NCBI GenBank assembly: GCA_014385265.1
Contig: JACRTJ010000013.1
Span: forward strand, 62,001 to 126,000
Reading direction: 5' to 3'
DNA length: 64,000 nt
Source of the DNA: Enterocloster hominis (ex Liu et al. 2021)
GTDB taxonomy: Bacteria > Bacillota > Clostridia > Lachnospirales > Lachnospiraceae
Below, piece by piece: positions 14,828 through 25,474 of this stretch. The notes under the pieces are model-generated. The model searched no databases and had not been told where the DNA came from. It worked only from the letters and a program-made list of their open reading frames with translations. Each line of letters starts with the position of its first letter. The stretch's first letter is position 1. The position numbers and the translations under genes were made by a program.

Positions 14828-17467
14828 TTATTTATACCCTTTCTCGTGCAGAGCAGCCTGGGCAGCAGCCAGTCTTGCGATCGGCACACGGAACGGAGAA
14901 CAGGATACATAGTTTAAGCCTACCTTATGGCAGAACTCTACGGAAGACGGATCTCCGCCGTGCTCGCCGCAGATACCGCACTTAAGCTCCGGACGGGTTG
15001 CGCGTCCTTCCTTTACAGCCATTTCCACAAGACGGCCAACACCTGTCTGGTCAAGTCTTGCAAACGGATCGGACTCGTAGATCTTAGCCTTGTAGTAGGA
15101 ATCTAAGAACTTGCCGGCGTCGTCACGGGAGAAGCCGAAGGTCATCTGTGTCAGGTCGTTGGTACCGAAGGAGAAGAACTCTGCCTCTTCAGCTACCTGT
15201 CCGGCTGTCAGAGCCGCACGCGGGATCTCGATCATGGTACCGATATGGTACTGGATGTCGGAGCCTTTCTCTTTCTTAACCTGCTCAGCAACTTCAACAA
15301 CGATGTCCTTAACGAACTTCAGCTCTTTCTTCTCACCGATCAGCGGGATCATGATCTCCGGAACGATGTCGTAGCCGCACTCTTCCTTAACCTCGATGGC
15401 AGCCTCCATAACGGCACGGGTCTGCATCTTTGCGATCTCCGGATAAGTAACAGCCAGACGGCATCCACGGTGACCCATCATCGGGTTGAACTCATGGAGC
15501 TCATCACATTTTGCTTTAACAACTTCAACCGTCAGACCCATATCCTTTGCAAGGTCAGCCATCTCCTCCGTTGTCTTCGGAGTGAACTCATGCAGCGGCG
15601 GATCTAAGTAACGAACGGTCATCGGTCTTCCTTCCAGAGCCTTGTACATGCCCTTGAAGTCGCCCTTCTGGAACGGGATCAGCTCGTTTAATGCAGCCTC
15701 TCTTGCCTCAACGGTATCAGAAAGGATCATCTTTCTTAAGCTGTGGATTCTCTCGGGCTCGAAGAACATATGCTCGGTACGGCAGAGGCCGATACCCTCA
15801 GCGCCAAGCTTCACTGCGTTTGCAGTATCAGCCGGTGTGTCTGCGTTGGTACGAACGCCCAGCTTACGGAAGCTGTCAGCCCAGTCCATGATCCTCTTGA
15901 AGTTTCCGCCAACGGAAGCCTCCTGAGTCTGGATGTCGCCTTTGTAGATCTTACCTGTGGTTCCGTCTAAGGAGATGTAATCGCCTTCGTGGAAGGTATA
16001 TCCGCCAAGGGAGAATTCCTTCTTCTCTTCGTCGATCTTGATCTCGCCGCAGCCGGATACACAGCAGGTACCCATACCACGGGCAACTACTGCTGCGTGG
16101 GAGGTCATACCGCCGCGTACAGTCAGGATACCCTGTGCAGCGTGCATACCCTCGATGTCCTCCGGAGATGTCTCCAGACGAACCAGGATCACTCTCTCGC
16201 CCTTGCCGCCGATGCCTGCAGCCTTGGCAGTCTCTGCGTCGAAGCATACCTTACCTGCTGCTGCACCCGGGGAAGCCGGAAGAGCCTGTCCGATCACCTC
16301 GCCAGCCTTTAATGCAGCCGGATCGAAGGTGGGATGTAATAACTGGTCAAGAGACTTAGCCTCGATTCTGCATACAGCCTCCTCGGGAGTGATCTGTCCC
16401 TCGTCTACGAGATCGCAGGCGATCTGGATCGCAGCCGGAGCAGTTCTCTTACCGTTACGTGTCTGTAAGAAGTATAATTTGCCTTCCTCGATGGTGAACT
16501 CCATATCCTGCATGTCGTGGAAATGGTTCTCCAGCTTCATTGCAAGATCGATAAACTGCTTGTAGCAGTCCGGAAGGTCTTTTTCAAGCTGGGTGATGGG
16601 CTGCGGTGTACGAACGCCTGCAACCACGTCCTCACCCTGGGCGTTGATCAGGTACTCACCGAAGATACCCTTTTCGCCAGTGGAGGGGTTACGTGTGAAG
16701 GCAACGCCTGTACCGGATGTCTCACCCTTGTTTCCGAATACCATGGTCTGTACGTTTACAGCGGTACCCCAGTCGCCCGGAATATCGTTCATACGACGGT
16801 ATACGATGGCACGCGGGTTGTCCCAGGAACGGAATACAGCCTTAACGGCGCCCATTAACTGCTCCTTGGGATCCTGCGGGAACTCTTCCCCGTTCATAGC
16901 CTCTTTGTAAACGGCTTTGAACTTGTCTGCTAATTCCTTTAAGTCGTCAGCGGTCAGCTCTGTATCGAAATGAACGCCCTTTGCCTCTTTCATCTCGTCG
17001 ATGATCTTCTCGAAGTAGGACTTGGGAACTTCCATAACAACGTCAGAGTACATCTGGATGAATCTTCTGTAAGAATCATATGCGAAACGCGGGTTTCCGG
17101 TCTTCTTTGCGAAGCCCTCAACAGCCACGTCGTTTAAACCAAGGTTTAAGATGGTATCCATCATACCCGGCATGGATGCTCTTGCACCGGAACGAACGGA
17201 AACCAGCAACGGATCTTCGGTATCACCGAATTTCTTTCCGTTTACGCCCTCTAACCATGTAATAGCCTCGAAGATCTGGTTCTGGATCTCCTCTGTGATC
17301 TGCTTGCCGCTGTTGTAGTAATCGGTGCAGGCCTCTGTCGTAACAGTAAAGCCCTGCGGGATCGGCATGCCAAGGATCGTCATCTCAGCCAGGTTGCAGC
17401 CTTTACCGCCGAGAAGGTTTCTCATCGAAGCATTACCTTCTTCAAACTTATAAACCCACTTTGCCAT
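14828..17467 (-). CDS. ppdK: Pyruvate, phosphate dikinase
   Basis: This enzyme interconverts pyruvate, ATP and phosphate with phosphoenolpyruvate, AMP and pyrophosphate; in anaerobic Clostridia it works with PPi-linked glycolysis. The 879 residues match the family. The N-terminal nucleotide domain begins KWVYKFEEGNASMRNLLGGKG. The swivelling domain carries the phospho-histidine in GGMTSHAAVVARGMG (about residues 450-465). The C-terminal PEP/pyruvate barrel includes FGTNDLTQMTFG and ELKCGICGEHGGDP with the catalytic cysteine. AGGAGGAAGAAAAACTT precedes the ATG. It is a single-gene unit with its own promoter and terminator. Confidence 0.97.
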   Translation of the reverse strand: MAKWVYKFEEGNASMRNLLGGKGCNLAEMTILGMPIPQGFTVTTEACTDYYNSGKQITEEIQNQIFEAITWLEGVNGKKFGDTEDPLLVSVRSGARASMPGMMDTILNLGLNDVAVEGFAKKTGNPRFAYDSYRRFIQMYSDVVMEVPKSYFEKIIDEMKEAKGVHFDTELTADDLKELADKFKAVYKEAMNGEEFPQDPKEQLMGAVKAVFRSWDNPRAIVYRRMNDIPGDWGTAVNVQTMVFGNKGETSGTGVAFTRNPSTGEKGIFGEYLINAQGEDVVAGVRTPQPITQLEKDLPDCYKQFIDLAMKLENHFHDMQDMEFTIEEGKLYFLQTRNGKRTAPAAIQIACDLVDEGQITPEEAVCRIEAKSLDQLLHPTFDPAALKAGEVIGQALPASPGAAAGKVCFDAETAKAAGIGGKGERVILVRLETSPEDIEGMHAAQGILTVRGGMTSHAAVVARGMGTCCVSGCGEIKIDEEKKEFSLGGYTFHEGDYISLDGTTGKIYKGDIQTQEASVGGNFKRIMDWADSFRKLGVRTNADTPADTANAVKLGAEGIGLCRTEHMFFEPERIHSLRKMILSDTVEAREAALNELIPFQKGDFKGMYKALEGRPMTVRYLDPPLHEFTPKTTEEMADLAKDMGLTVEVVKAKCDELHEFNPMMGHRGCRLAVTYPEIAKMQTRAVMEAAIEVKEECGYDIVPEIMIPLIGEKKELKFVKDIVVEVAEQVKKEKGSDIQYHIGTMIEIPRAALTAGQVAEEAEFFSFGTNDLTQMTFGFSRDDAGKFLDSYYKAKIYESDPFARLDQTGVGRLVEMAVKEGRATRPELKCGICGEHGGDPSSVEFCHKVGLNYVSCSPFRVPIARLAAAQAALHEKGYK

Positions 17468-17598
17468 AAGTTTTTCTTCCTCCTATCAAATTTGTAGAAA
17501 AGCTTCTACGTGACTAGTTTCTCCATTTCCCGGTTCCTGCCATGCGTTTTCCCATGTCCGCTGCCAGGACATATGGTTTGGAAATTTGCGCACAAAAA

Positions 17599-17623
17599 CA
17601 GCAGGCCGGAAAACGGTCTGCTG
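17599..17623 (-). terminator. Hairpin and T-run overlapping the ppdK transcription start
   Basis: The arms CAGCAGGCCG and CGGTCTGCTG have one mismatch; on the minus strand TTTTTG follows. It probably ends the glgA/YuiD-like transcript. The ppdK -10 lies only three bases upstream, so the predicted ppdK start falls inside the hairpin's first arm and ppdK mRNA would largely escape it. Confidence 0.6.
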
Positions 17624-17625
17624 AC

Positions 17626-17660
17626 ATTATAAGGGATATTGCCAGATATTGCAATATCCC
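17626..17660 (-). promoter_or_regulatory. ppdK promoter with overlapping inverted-repeat operator
   Basis: On the minus strand, TTGCAA (17649-17654), 17 bases and TATAAT (17626-17631). A perfect inverted repeat, GGGATATTGC/GCAATATCCC with an eight-base gap (17633-17660), covers the -35 and spacer. This is the position of a repressor operator; I do not recognise the regulator. Confidence 0.65.
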
Positions 17661-17723
17661 CTAATGATTTTTTCGCCAAAATATATAGCTTATGAGGTTT
17701 TCATCCCCATTTTTCCGCGGATC

Positions 17724-18182
17724 CTAGTAAAAACTGCTGATGACCAGAGTCATGCCGATCCCCAGGACCGCGCCTGCCGCCACCTGGAGAGGCGTATGGC
17801 CCACATACTCCTTCAGTTTCTCCTGGAGCAGGACTCCGTCCAGGTTCAGTATATTTTCAAAAAACACACTATTTAAAAGCTGCGCCTGTTTTCCCGTCTC
17901 CCGGCGGACACCCATGGCATCGTACATGACGACCATGGCCACCACAAAGCTGATGGCAAATTCAAAGCTGCCCACGCCGTATTTAAGCCCCGATGCCGTG
18001 GTCAGCGCGCATACCGTGGCCGAATGGGAACTGGGCATCCCGCCAGAGCCGAACAGCCGCTCCGGGTTGAACGACCGGTTTAAGACCACGTCAATGATGG
18101 TCTTTAAGACCTGGGCCACCGTCCAGCCCGCCACGGAACACACCAGCACCTGGTTCCCTAGTATCTCATTCCAAATCTCCAT
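17724..18182 (-). CDS. YuiD/DUF212 membrane protein (divergent PAP2-like)
   Basis: This small membrane protein (152 residues) belongs to the DUF212/YuiD group, distantly related to PAP2 phosphatases. The conserved FGSGGMPSSHSATV is near residue 45, and three to four hydrophobic helices are visible. I start it at 18182 (GCAGTTTGGAGG then ATG; product MEIWNEILGNQ), which gives the family length; an upstream in-frame start inside glgA adds unrelated residues. It follows glgA by 22 bases and is likely cotranscribed with it. The biochemical role of the family is not established; lipid phosphate handling at the membrane is a guess from fold. Confidence 0.85.
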   Translation of the reverse strand: MEIWNEILGNQVLVCSVAGWTVAQVLKTIIDVVLNRSFNPERLFGSGGMPSSHSATVCALTTASGLKYGVGSFEFAISFVVAMVVMYDAMGVRRETGKQAQLLNSVFFENILNLDGVLLQEKLKEYVGHTPLQVAAGAVLGIGMTLVISSFY

Positions 18183-18204
18183 GGTTTCCTCCAAACTGCA
18201 TTCC

Positions 18205-19650
18205 CTAGTAGCCCAGCAGCCAGTCGTACAGCTCCTGGTATTTTCCTGCGGATGTATTCCAGGAAAAATCCACCGCCATATCCCGGTCCACGATCTTGTT
18301 CCACTCACGCTTTTTATTGTAGTAGATATATTTTGCGTAGCGGATGATGTTTAACATCTCATGGGCATTGTAATTGGCAAAGGAGAAGCCGGTCCCGGTC
18401 CCCTCGTATTCATTGTACGGCCATACAGTATCCTTTAACCCGCCGGTCTCCCGGACAATGGGCACAGTGCCATACCGGAGAGCCATCAGCTGGCTTAAGC
18501 CGCAGGGCTCAAACAGGGACGGCATCAGGAAGGCATCGCAGGCCGCGTAGATCTTATGGGACATGGGCTCCGAATAATAGATCTGGGCAGATACCCGGTC
18601 ATGGTATTTCCAGTCATAATGACGGAACATGTTCTCGTATTTATCGTCTCCCGTTCCCAGGACCACCAGCTGCACATCGTCGGTACAGATCTCGTCCATC
18701 ACGCACTGGATCAGATCCAGGCCCTTCTGATCCGTAAGACGGGAAACGATGCCGATCATGAATTTCTTGTCATCTCTTGCCAGTCCCAGTTCCTCCTGGA
18801 GCGCCAGCTTATTCTTTGCCTTTTCCTTCCGGAAATTTTTCGCGTTATACTGCTGGGCGATATAGGGATCGGTCTCCGGGTTGAAATCATCGTAGTCGAT
18901 GCCGTTGACGATCCCCCTCAGGTCGTTGGCCCGGGCTCTCATGAGTCCGTCCAGGCCCTCACCGTAAAACGGGGTCTTGATCTCCTCTGCGTAGGTGCTG
19001 CTCACGGTGGTGATGGCGTCCGCATATACCAGGCCGCCCTTTAACATATTGCCGTCCTTGTAGGCCTCCAGCTTATCCGGCGTAAAATAGTAATCCGGAA
19101 GGCCGGAAAATCTCTGGATGGTCTTCACATCCCACACACCCTGGAATTTCAGATTGTGGATCGTCATGACCGTCTTCATATCGCGGAAGAATTCTCCGCC
19201 GCGGAACCGGTCCTTTAAATAGACTGGGATCAGTCCCGTCTGCCAGTCGTGGCAGTGGACGATATCCGGCTTCCATCCGATCACCGGAAGGGCCGAAAGG
19301 GCTGCCTGGGAGAAGAAGGAGAACTTTTCCAGATCATAATACCAGTCGCCGTAGGGCTTTTCCCCCCAGAAGTAGCTTTCATTATCGATGAAATAAAATG
19401 TGATCCCTTCATATACATACTGGAGGATCCCCACATAACGGCTCTGGCCCAGATAATCCATATAGAAATGGTCTATATAGGTCATTTCATTGCGGAGCAC
19501 TTCTTTTATACAGAGATATTTGGGTATCATCACACGTACGTCAAAGTATTTTTTGTCAAAACATTTGGGAAGAGAACCCACAACGTCCGCCAGGCCCCCG
19601 GTCTTGATAAAAGGCACAGCCTCCGAAGCGATAAATAATATGTTTTTCAT
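18205..19650 (-). CDS. glgA: Glycogen synthase (ADP-glucose type)
   Basis: This enzyme transfers glucose from ADP-glucose to a growing alpha-1,4-glucan in the cytoplasm. The 481 residues match GT5 enzymes. The N-terminal nucleotide-sugar loop is the KTGGL motif (about residues 16-20, VPFIKTGGLADVVGSLPK), and HCHDWQTGL is near residue 130. The C-terminal domain has GIVSRLTDQKGLDLI and MPSLFEPCGLSQLMALRYGT. No other glg genes are adjacent. It is followed by the YuiD-like gene. Carbon storage as glycogen is common in this group and often tied to sporulation; spo0A is the next gene upstream, but whether that matters is unclear. Confidence 0.96.
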   Translation of the reverse strand: MKNILFIASEAVPFIKTGGLADVVGSLPKCFDKKYFDVRVMIPKYLCIKEVLRNEMTYIDHFYMDYLGQSRYVGILQYVYEGITFYFIDNESYFWGEKPYGDWYYDLEKFSFFSQAALSALPVIGWKPDIVHCHDWQTGLIPVYLKDRFRGGEFFRDMKTVMTIHNLKFQGVWDVKTIQRFSGLPDYYFTPDKLEAYKDGNMLKGGLVYADAITTVSSTYAEEIKTPFYGEGLDGLMRARANDLRGIVNGIDYDDFNPETDPYIAQQYNAKNFRKEKAKNKLALQEELGLARDDKKFMIGIVSRLTDQKGLDLIQCVMDEICTDDVQLVVLGTGDDKYENMFRHYDWKYHDRVSAQIYYSEPMSHKIYAACDAFLMPSLFEPCGLSQLMALRYGTVPIVRETGGLKDTVWPYNEYEGTGTGFSFANYNAHEMLNIIRYAKYIYYNKKREWNKIVDRDMAVDFSWNTSAGKYQELYDWLLGY

Positions 19651-19701
19651 ACTGAACCCATCCTTCCGCTAATACAGCTTTCGCTCATTTTCATTAGGTT
19701 C

Positions 19702-19730
19702 AGTATACCACATTCCCAGGGATTTAGAAA
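19702..19730 (-). promoter_or_regulatory. Putative glgA promoter (extended -10)
   Basis: On the minus strand, TGGTATACT gives an extended -10 (TATACT at 19702-19707). A weak -35, TTTCTA (19725-19730), lies 17 bases upstream. The leader to the glgA ATG is about 45 bases. Confidence 0.5.
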
Positions 19731-19775
19731 GTAGGTCCATAAACTTTTTAGATTCTCTTATATATGGCTGGACGG

Positions 19776-20588
19776 TTACATTCTCTTATAATCCAGGCGG
19801 ATCTTATCTGCGATCAGTGCCACAAATTCTGAATTCGTCGGTTTTCCCTTGCCCCCGTTGACCGTATAGCCAAAAAGTTCATTCAGGGTATCCATCTTTC
19901 CCCGGCTCCAGGCCACCTCAATGGCGTGGCGGATGGCCCGCTCCACACGGCTGGACGTGGTCTGATGACGCTTGGCAATGGTGGGATATAAGATCTTTGT
20001 CACCGATGACAGCATCTCCGCGTCCTGCACCGACATGATGATGGCATCTCTCAGATACTGATATCCCTTAATATGGGCAGGGATCCCGATCTCATGGAGC
20101 ATCTGGGTCACATCGGTCTCCAGGTTCTGCTCCATGTACGCCGCCTTATCCAGATATGGCTGTACCCGCCGCACGCCTCCGTGGTCGCCGGCAGCAGCAG
20201 CCCGTACCCTTCCCCGGCTGACCCGGCGTATCTTATCCAGAACCACATCCCGGCTGAACGGCTTCATTATGTAGTAATTGGCTCCCAGACGGAACGCGTC
20301 CTCGGTCACATCCTGGCTGCTGGCAGCCGTTACCATAATGAAAGAAGGAGTTCCCTTCATCTGGCTGTTGTTCCTGACCCGCTCCATCACGGAAATCCCA
20401 TCCAGTCTCGGCATGATCACATCCATCAGAACGATATCCGGGTTCGTCTCCACGATCATGTTATACGCATCCTCACCGTTGTCCGCCTTTCCCACCACAT
20501 GGATCCCGTCTTCCTTCTCAAGTATCTCTCCCAACAGATTTAATGTCTGTCTGTTATCATCCGCGATTGCAACCGAAACCTCTGCCAT
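19776..20588 (-). CDS. spo0A: Sporulation master regulator Spo0A
   Basis: This is the response regulator that commits the cell to sporulation. The 270 residues have an N-terminal receiver domain (acidic pocket AIADDNRQ, phospho-acceptor aspartate in [14 protein letters not shown], conserved lysine in [10 protein letters not shown]). The C-terminal DNA-binding domain is specific to Spo0A ([39 protein letters not shown]). It is a monocistronic unit with its own promoter and a Spo0A box upstream, so positive autoregulation is likely. Its presence marks the organism as a spore-former or a recent descendant of one. No spoIVB is adjacent within the window. Confidence 0.97.
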   Translation of the reverse strand: MAEVSVAIADDNRQTLNLLGEILEKEDGIHVVGKADNGEDAYNMIVETNPDIVLMDVIMPRLDGISVMERVRNNSQMKGTPSFIMVTAASSQDVTEDAFRLGANYYIMKPFSRDVVLDKIRRVSRGRVRAAAAGDHGGVRRVQPYLDKAAYMEQNLETDVTQMLHEIGIPAHIKGYQYLRDAIIMSVQDAEMLSSVTKILYPTIAKRHQTTSSRVERAIRHAIEVAWSRGKMDTLNELFGYTVNGGKGKPTNSEFVALIADKIRLDYKRM

Positions 20589-20673
20589 AGCATTCCCTCC
20601 TGAACTGTCATAATCAATGTCTATCCCCCTGCATTTTCCATTTTCTTTTAAAAAACGGGGAACAAGCGGTTTT

Positions 20674-20703
20674 ATTATAGGCTTTTAACCGAGAAAGAAG
20701 CAA
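20674..20703 (-). promoter_or_regulatory. spo0A promoter
   Basis: On the minus strand, TTGCTT (20698-20703), 18 bases and a perfect TATAAT (20674-20679). The leader to the ATG is about 80 bases. I could not find a clean sigma-H element. Confidence 0.55.
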
Positions 20704-20721
20704 TGAAATTCGTCCGCAACT

Positions 20722-20728
20722 TTCGACA
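20722..20728 (-). promoter_or_regulatory. Spo0A box upstream of spo0A
   Basis: TGTCGAA on the minus strand (TTCGACA on plus) is a perfect 0A box, 18 bases upstream of the -35. A similar TTGTCAAAC lies next to it. This suggests Spo0A~P autoregulation. Confidence 0.6.
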
Positions 20729-20753
20729 ACGTTTGACAATTTGCATGGAACGC

Positions 20754-20792
20754 AAAAAAAAGCATCATCATTTTTCATGATCGACGCTTTTT
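20754..20792 (-). terminator. Terminator of ilv-DUF815 operon
   Basis: The arms AGCATCATCAT (20761-20771) and ATGATCGACGCT (20777-20788) pair with minor mismatch. On the minus strand a run of seven or more T follows. It ends the operon that starts at ilvB. Confidence 0.85.
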
Positions 20793-20862
20793 TCTGAACA
20801 TAATGTAATAATATGTCTTTTATCGTTTTTCCCTTGTGTCCTTCGGATCCCCTGTCCCCAGG

Positions 20863-22179
20863 CTACCGCTTCACTGCCACAAGATGGTTGACGAACTGCT
20901 GGGCCGTCCGGCCGGAAAGACCGCCGCCCCGCATCTCAAACCGGTTGGCCTCATAACCGATCTCCTCATCGCTCATCTCCTCCGGCGTGATCCCGGCCCG
21001 GCGTGCCAGCTCCACAGCCATCGCATTAAAGCCGCTCTTATCCGGCTTGGCGTAATAGATGGTAAGGCCGAACCGGTTCACCAGGGACAGCTTTTCCTCC
21101 ATGGTGTCGGACCGGTGCATGTCCTCTCCGTGCTCCATGTCGTCCCGGTCACGGCTGGTCTCTTTTATAAGGTGACGGCGGTTGGAGGTGGCATAGATCA
21201 GCACATTATCCGGCTTTGTCTCCACGCCTCCCTCAATGACGGCCTTTAAGAACTTATACTCGATCTCAAATTCCTCGAAGGACAGATCATCCATATAAAT
21301 GATGAACCGGTAATTCCGGTTCTTCACCTGGGCGATGATGGCAGAGAGATCCTTGAACTGGTGCTTGTAGATCTCGATCATCCTGAGGCCGTCGGGGTAA
21401 AACTGGTTCACAATGGCCTTGATGCTGGTGGATTTTCCTGTACCGGAATCTCCAAATAAAAGGACATTGTTGGCAGCCCTTCCCTCCACGAAGGCCCGGG
21501 TATTATCCACCAGCTTCTTTTTCTGGAGCTCATAGCCAATGAGATCGTCCAGCATCACTGCATCCATATTGTTGATGGGAAGGAAGCGGACGGTCCCGTC
21601 CTCATTCCCGGCAATGCGGAAGGCCTTATTCAGTCCGAACATACCCACGCCGTAATCCCGGTAAAACCCGGTCACATGGAAAAAAAAGGCCTCTGCATCC
21701 TCTGCCTCCGCCAGCTTTTCACTCAGGGCCCGCACCTTCTCACTGACGTTCCTGTTATACATCAGTTCCTTTTTCCGGATGGCCTTATAATGGGTCAGAT
21801 GGTAAAAGCAGTCGATGGAAAGCGCCTCCTCCATCCAGGAAAAATCGTAATGGAACAGCTGCCGGAACATTTCAAGATCATGCTTTACAAAGATATTGAC
21901 CGTTCCGTCCTGGGCTCCCACCTTTTCACATACCAGGCTGAAGGGATTCTCACTGGTGATCAGGAGAAAGGTCAGGTAATTCTGCCAGAGGTTTTTATCA
22001 AAGGCATAATCAGTGGATACAGAAAGGAGGTTTTTCACCTGGCCGAATACCCGGGTGCGAAGCACGTCCCTGTCCTGGCTCCCGTCTTTTAATCTCATGC
22101 AGATATCAGAAAGCTGCCAGAGGATCGAGTCCTCCGGCAGTTTTCCGTATACCAGCAGATTGGATACGATCTGGTTCAT
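20863..22179 (-). CDS. DUF815-family AAA+ ATPase
   Basis: This is a cytoplasmic ATPase of 438 residues. The N-terminal half (about residues 1-210) is helical with no motif I recognise. The C-terminal half is a DUF815 AAA+ domain with Walker A LLFGDSGTGKSTS (about residue 240), Walker B FIIYMDDLSFEE and a sensor-type VLIYATSNRRHL. Family members are widespread in Firmicutes, usually described only as ATP-binding proteins. Its ATG overlaps the ilvD stop (TAATG), so it is translationally coupled to branched-chain amino-acid synthesis. Nothing in its sequence explains that link; chance operon capture is possible. Confidence 0.88.
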   Translation of the reverse strand: MNQIVSNLLVYGKLPEDSILWQLSDICMRLKDGSQDRDVLRTRVFGQVKNLLSVSTDYAFDKNLWQNYLTFLLITSENPFSLVCEKVGAQDGTVNIFVKHDLEMFRQLFHYDFSWMEEALSIDCFYHLTHYKAIRKKELMYNRNVSEKVRALSEKLAEAEDAEAFFFHVTGFYRDYGVGMFGLNKAFRIAGNEDGTVRFLPINNMDAVMLDDLIGYELQKKKLVDNTRAFVEGRAANNVLLFGDSGTGKSTSIKAIVNQFYPDGLRMIEIYKHQFKDLSAIIAQVKNRNYRFIIYMDDLSFEEFEIEYKFLKAVIEGGVETKPDNVLIYATSNRRHLIKETSRDRDDMEHGEDMHRSDTMEEKLSLVNRFGLTIYYAKPDKSGFNAMAVELARRAGITPEEMSDEEIGYEANRFEMRGGGLSGRTAQQFVNHLVAVKR

Positions 22180-23834
22180 TATTCTACGATTGCTCCTCTG
22201 TCTGCTGAGGATACCATTCTGGCATACCGTTTCAGATATCCGGTCACCTGCTTCGGCTCCTTTAACTTCATGGTCCTTCTGCGCTCCTCCATCTCCTCAT
22301 CGGAAACCAGCAGCTTTATGCTGTAATTGGGAATGTCGATGGCGATCTGATCCCCATCCTTCACATAGGCGATGGGGCCTCCGGCCGCTGCCTCTGGAGA
22401 AATATGGCCGATGGCGGCTCCGCAGGACGCGCCGGAAAATCTTCCGTCCGTCAGAAGGGCCACGGTGGTATCCAGCTTCATTCCCACGATGGCGGAGGTG
22501 GGGGAAAGCATTTCCCGCATTCCAGGTCCGCCGGACGGACCCTCGTAGCGGATCACCACCACATCTCCAGGCACGATCTTTCCGGCATAAATGGCTGCAA
22601 TGGCCTCCTCCTCAGAGTCGAAGCACCGGGCTGTCCCTGTGTTCACCAGCATTTCCGGCTTTACGGCAGAGCGCTTTACAATGGCTCCGTTGGGAGCCAG
22701 GTTTCCAAAGAGCACTGCCAGCCCTCCGGTCTTTGTATACGGACGGTCCAGAGGCCGGATCACCTCCGGATCGCGGTTCTTCGCATGGGCCACGTTCTCA
22801 CCCAGGGTCTTTCCTGTGACGGTCATACAGCTTCCGTCGATCATCCCGCCGTCCAGCAGCTCCTTTAGCACGGCGGAGATCCCTCCGGCCTGCATCAGAT
22901 CCTGCATGTGGTGATGGCCCGCCGGAGCCAGGTGGCAGAGGTTGGGCGTCTTCTCGCTGATCTCGTTGATCATATGGAGATTGATGGAGATCCCCGCCTC
23001 ATGGGCAATGGCCGGAAGATGGAGGGCTGAGTTGGTGGAGCAGCCCAGGGCCATATCTGCGGTCAGTGCATTCTCAAAGGACTTTTCCGTCACGATGTCC
23101 CTGGGACGGATGTTGTCCTCCAGAAGCTTCATGACCTGCATCCCCGCCGTCTTTGCCAGGCGGATCCGCTCGCCGTAAACCGCCGGGATGGTCCCGTTTC
23201 CGGGAAGGCCCAGGCCCAGGACCTCTGTAAGGCAGTTCATGGAGTTGGCCGTGAACATACCAGAGCAGGAGCCGCAGCCGGGACAGGAGCTTCCCTCGAT
23301 CTCAGCCAGCTCACCGTCGCCGATGAGACCGGCCTTCCTGGCTCCCACGGCCTCAAACACGGAATTTAAGTCTCTTTGTCCAATGGAGAGCATGGGGCCT
23401 CCGGACACGAAGATACAGGGGAGGTTCAGGCGCAAGGCCGCCATGAGCATTCCCGGCACGATCTTGTCGCAGTTGGGAATGAACACCAGGGCGTCGAAGC
23501 AGTGGCCGCTTACCATGCATTCGATGGTATCCGCGATCAGCTCCCTGGAGCTTAAGGAAAAATGCATGCCCTTGTGGCCCATGGCGATGCCGTCGCAGAC
23601 GCCGATGGTATTAAACTCCATGGGAGTCCCGCCGGCCGCCAGAACGCCGTCCTTGACGGCCCTGGCAATGGTCTGTAAGTGTACGTGGCCCGGGGCGATC
23701 TCATTGAATGAGTTGACCACGCCCACAAAGGGGCGGCGGATCTGCTCGTCGCTGTATCCGTCGGCTTTTAAAAGGGAACGGTGGGGAGCACGCTCCACGC
23801 CGGATTTTACCTGATCAGAATTCATATGCTGCAC
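22179..23834 (-). CDS. ilvD: Dihydroxy-acid dehydratase
   Basis: This enzyme dehydrates 2,3-dihydroxy-3-methylbutanoate (or -pentanoate) to the 2-keto acid, the third common step of valine and isoleucine synthesis. The 551 residues match the IlvD/Edd family. Iron-sulfur cluster cysteines are visible in [12 protein letters not shown] (about residue 120) and [18 protein letters not shown] (about residues 188-205). The C-terminal half has [30 protein letters not shown] and [20 protein letters not shown]. It is fourth in the ilvB-N-C-D operon, 18 bases after ilvC. The [2Fe-2S] or [4Fe-4S] cluster would be oxygen sensitive, which suits an anaerobe. Confidence 0.97.
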   Translation of the reverse strand: MQHMNSDQVKSGVERAPHRSLLKADGYSDEQIRRPFVGVVNSFNEIAPGHVHLQTIARAVKDGVLAAGGTPMEFNTIGVCDGIAMGHKGMHFSLSSRELIADTIECMVSGHCFDALVFIPNCDKIVPGMLMAALRLNLPCIFVSGGPMLSIGQRDLNSVFEAVGARKAGLIGDGELAEIEGSSCPGCGSCSGMFTANSMNCLTEVLGLGLPGNGTIPAVYGERIRLAKTAGMQVMKLLEDNIRPRDIVTEKSFENALTADMALGCSTNSALHLPAIAHEAGISINLHMINEISEKTPNLCHLAPAGHHHMQDLMQAGGISAVLKELLDGGMIDGSCMTVTGKTLGENVAHAKNRDPEVIRPLDRPYTKTGGLAVLFGNLAPNGAIVKRSAVKPEMLVNTGTARCFDSEEEAIAAIYAGKIVPGDVVVIRYEGPSGGPGMREMLSPTSAIVGMKLDTTVALLTDGRFSGASCGAAIGHISPEAAAGGPIAYVKDGDQIAIDIPNYSIKLLVSDEEMEERRRTMKLKEPKQVTGYLKRYARMVSSADRGAIVE

Positions 23835-23852
23835 TCCTGTCCTTCCTTAAGA

Positions 23853-24899
<1,047 letters not shown>

Positions 24900-24921
24900 T
24901 TAAAGCCTTTTTCATCCGCGC

Positions 24922-25470
24922 TTACGGTTCCGGCTGATCTTCCTCCGCCTCCCTGGGGGCGACGCTTAAGGTATTGTCCCAGCCGATCCCAATGGCGATA
25001 TCTCCGGAGCTGCTTAACTCCAGGATCCCAAACTTGCGGATCTTCTCCACGAAGGAATCCACCTTTTCCTTGGTCCCTGTGATCTCGGCAGTCAGGTGTT
25101 CTTCTCCAAAGTCCACCACCTTCCCTCCGTATTCATTGATCAGCTCCAGCACCTGGTGCTTGGAGGAGCCGCGCTCCGTTCCGGTCAGATGCATCTTTAC
25201 AAACATATGCTGGGCAAATAATGTATGCTCCTGTTCCAGAAGGGCCACAGTCTTCACGTCATAAAGCTTATAAAGCTGGCGTACCACCTGGTCCTTCATA
25301 TACTCATCTCCCGTGGACACGATGGTGAGCCGGGTGTATTCCGGGTTCTCTGTGGGTCCGGCGGAGATGGCGTCGATGTTATAGCAGCGCTTGGCGTAAA
25401 GTCCGGCGATCCGGTCCAGGACACCAAAGCGGTTGTTGACGATCAGGCCAACGGCAAATCTCTCTTCCAT
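24922..25470 (-). CDS. ilvN: Acetolactate synthase small (regulatory) subunit
   Basis: This subunit binds valine and modulates the IlvB catalytic subunit. The 182 residues comprise an N-terminal ACT domain (VGLIVNNRFGVLDRIAGLYA, NIDAISAGPTENPEYTRLTI) and a C-terminal domain typical of the small subunit (LELINEYGGKVVDFGEEHLT, EITGTKEKVDSF). It begins four bases after ilvB, which indicates coupled, near-equimolar synthesis. The last 25 or so residues (SVAPREAEEDQPEP) are an acidic tail of no evident function. Length and motifs are normal for Firmicutes; the protein acts in the cytoplasm in a complex with IlvB. Confidence 0.95.
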   Translation of the reverse strand: MEERFAVGLIVNNRFGVLDRIAGLYAKRCYNIDAISAGPTENPEYTRLTIVSTGDEYMKDQVVRQLYKLYDVKTVALLEQEHTLFAQHMFVKMHLTGTERGSSKHQVLELINEYGGKVVDFGEEHLTAEITGTKEKVDSFVEKIRKFGILELSSSGDIAIGIGWDNTLSVAPREAEEDQPEP

Positions 25471-25474
25471 AGGC

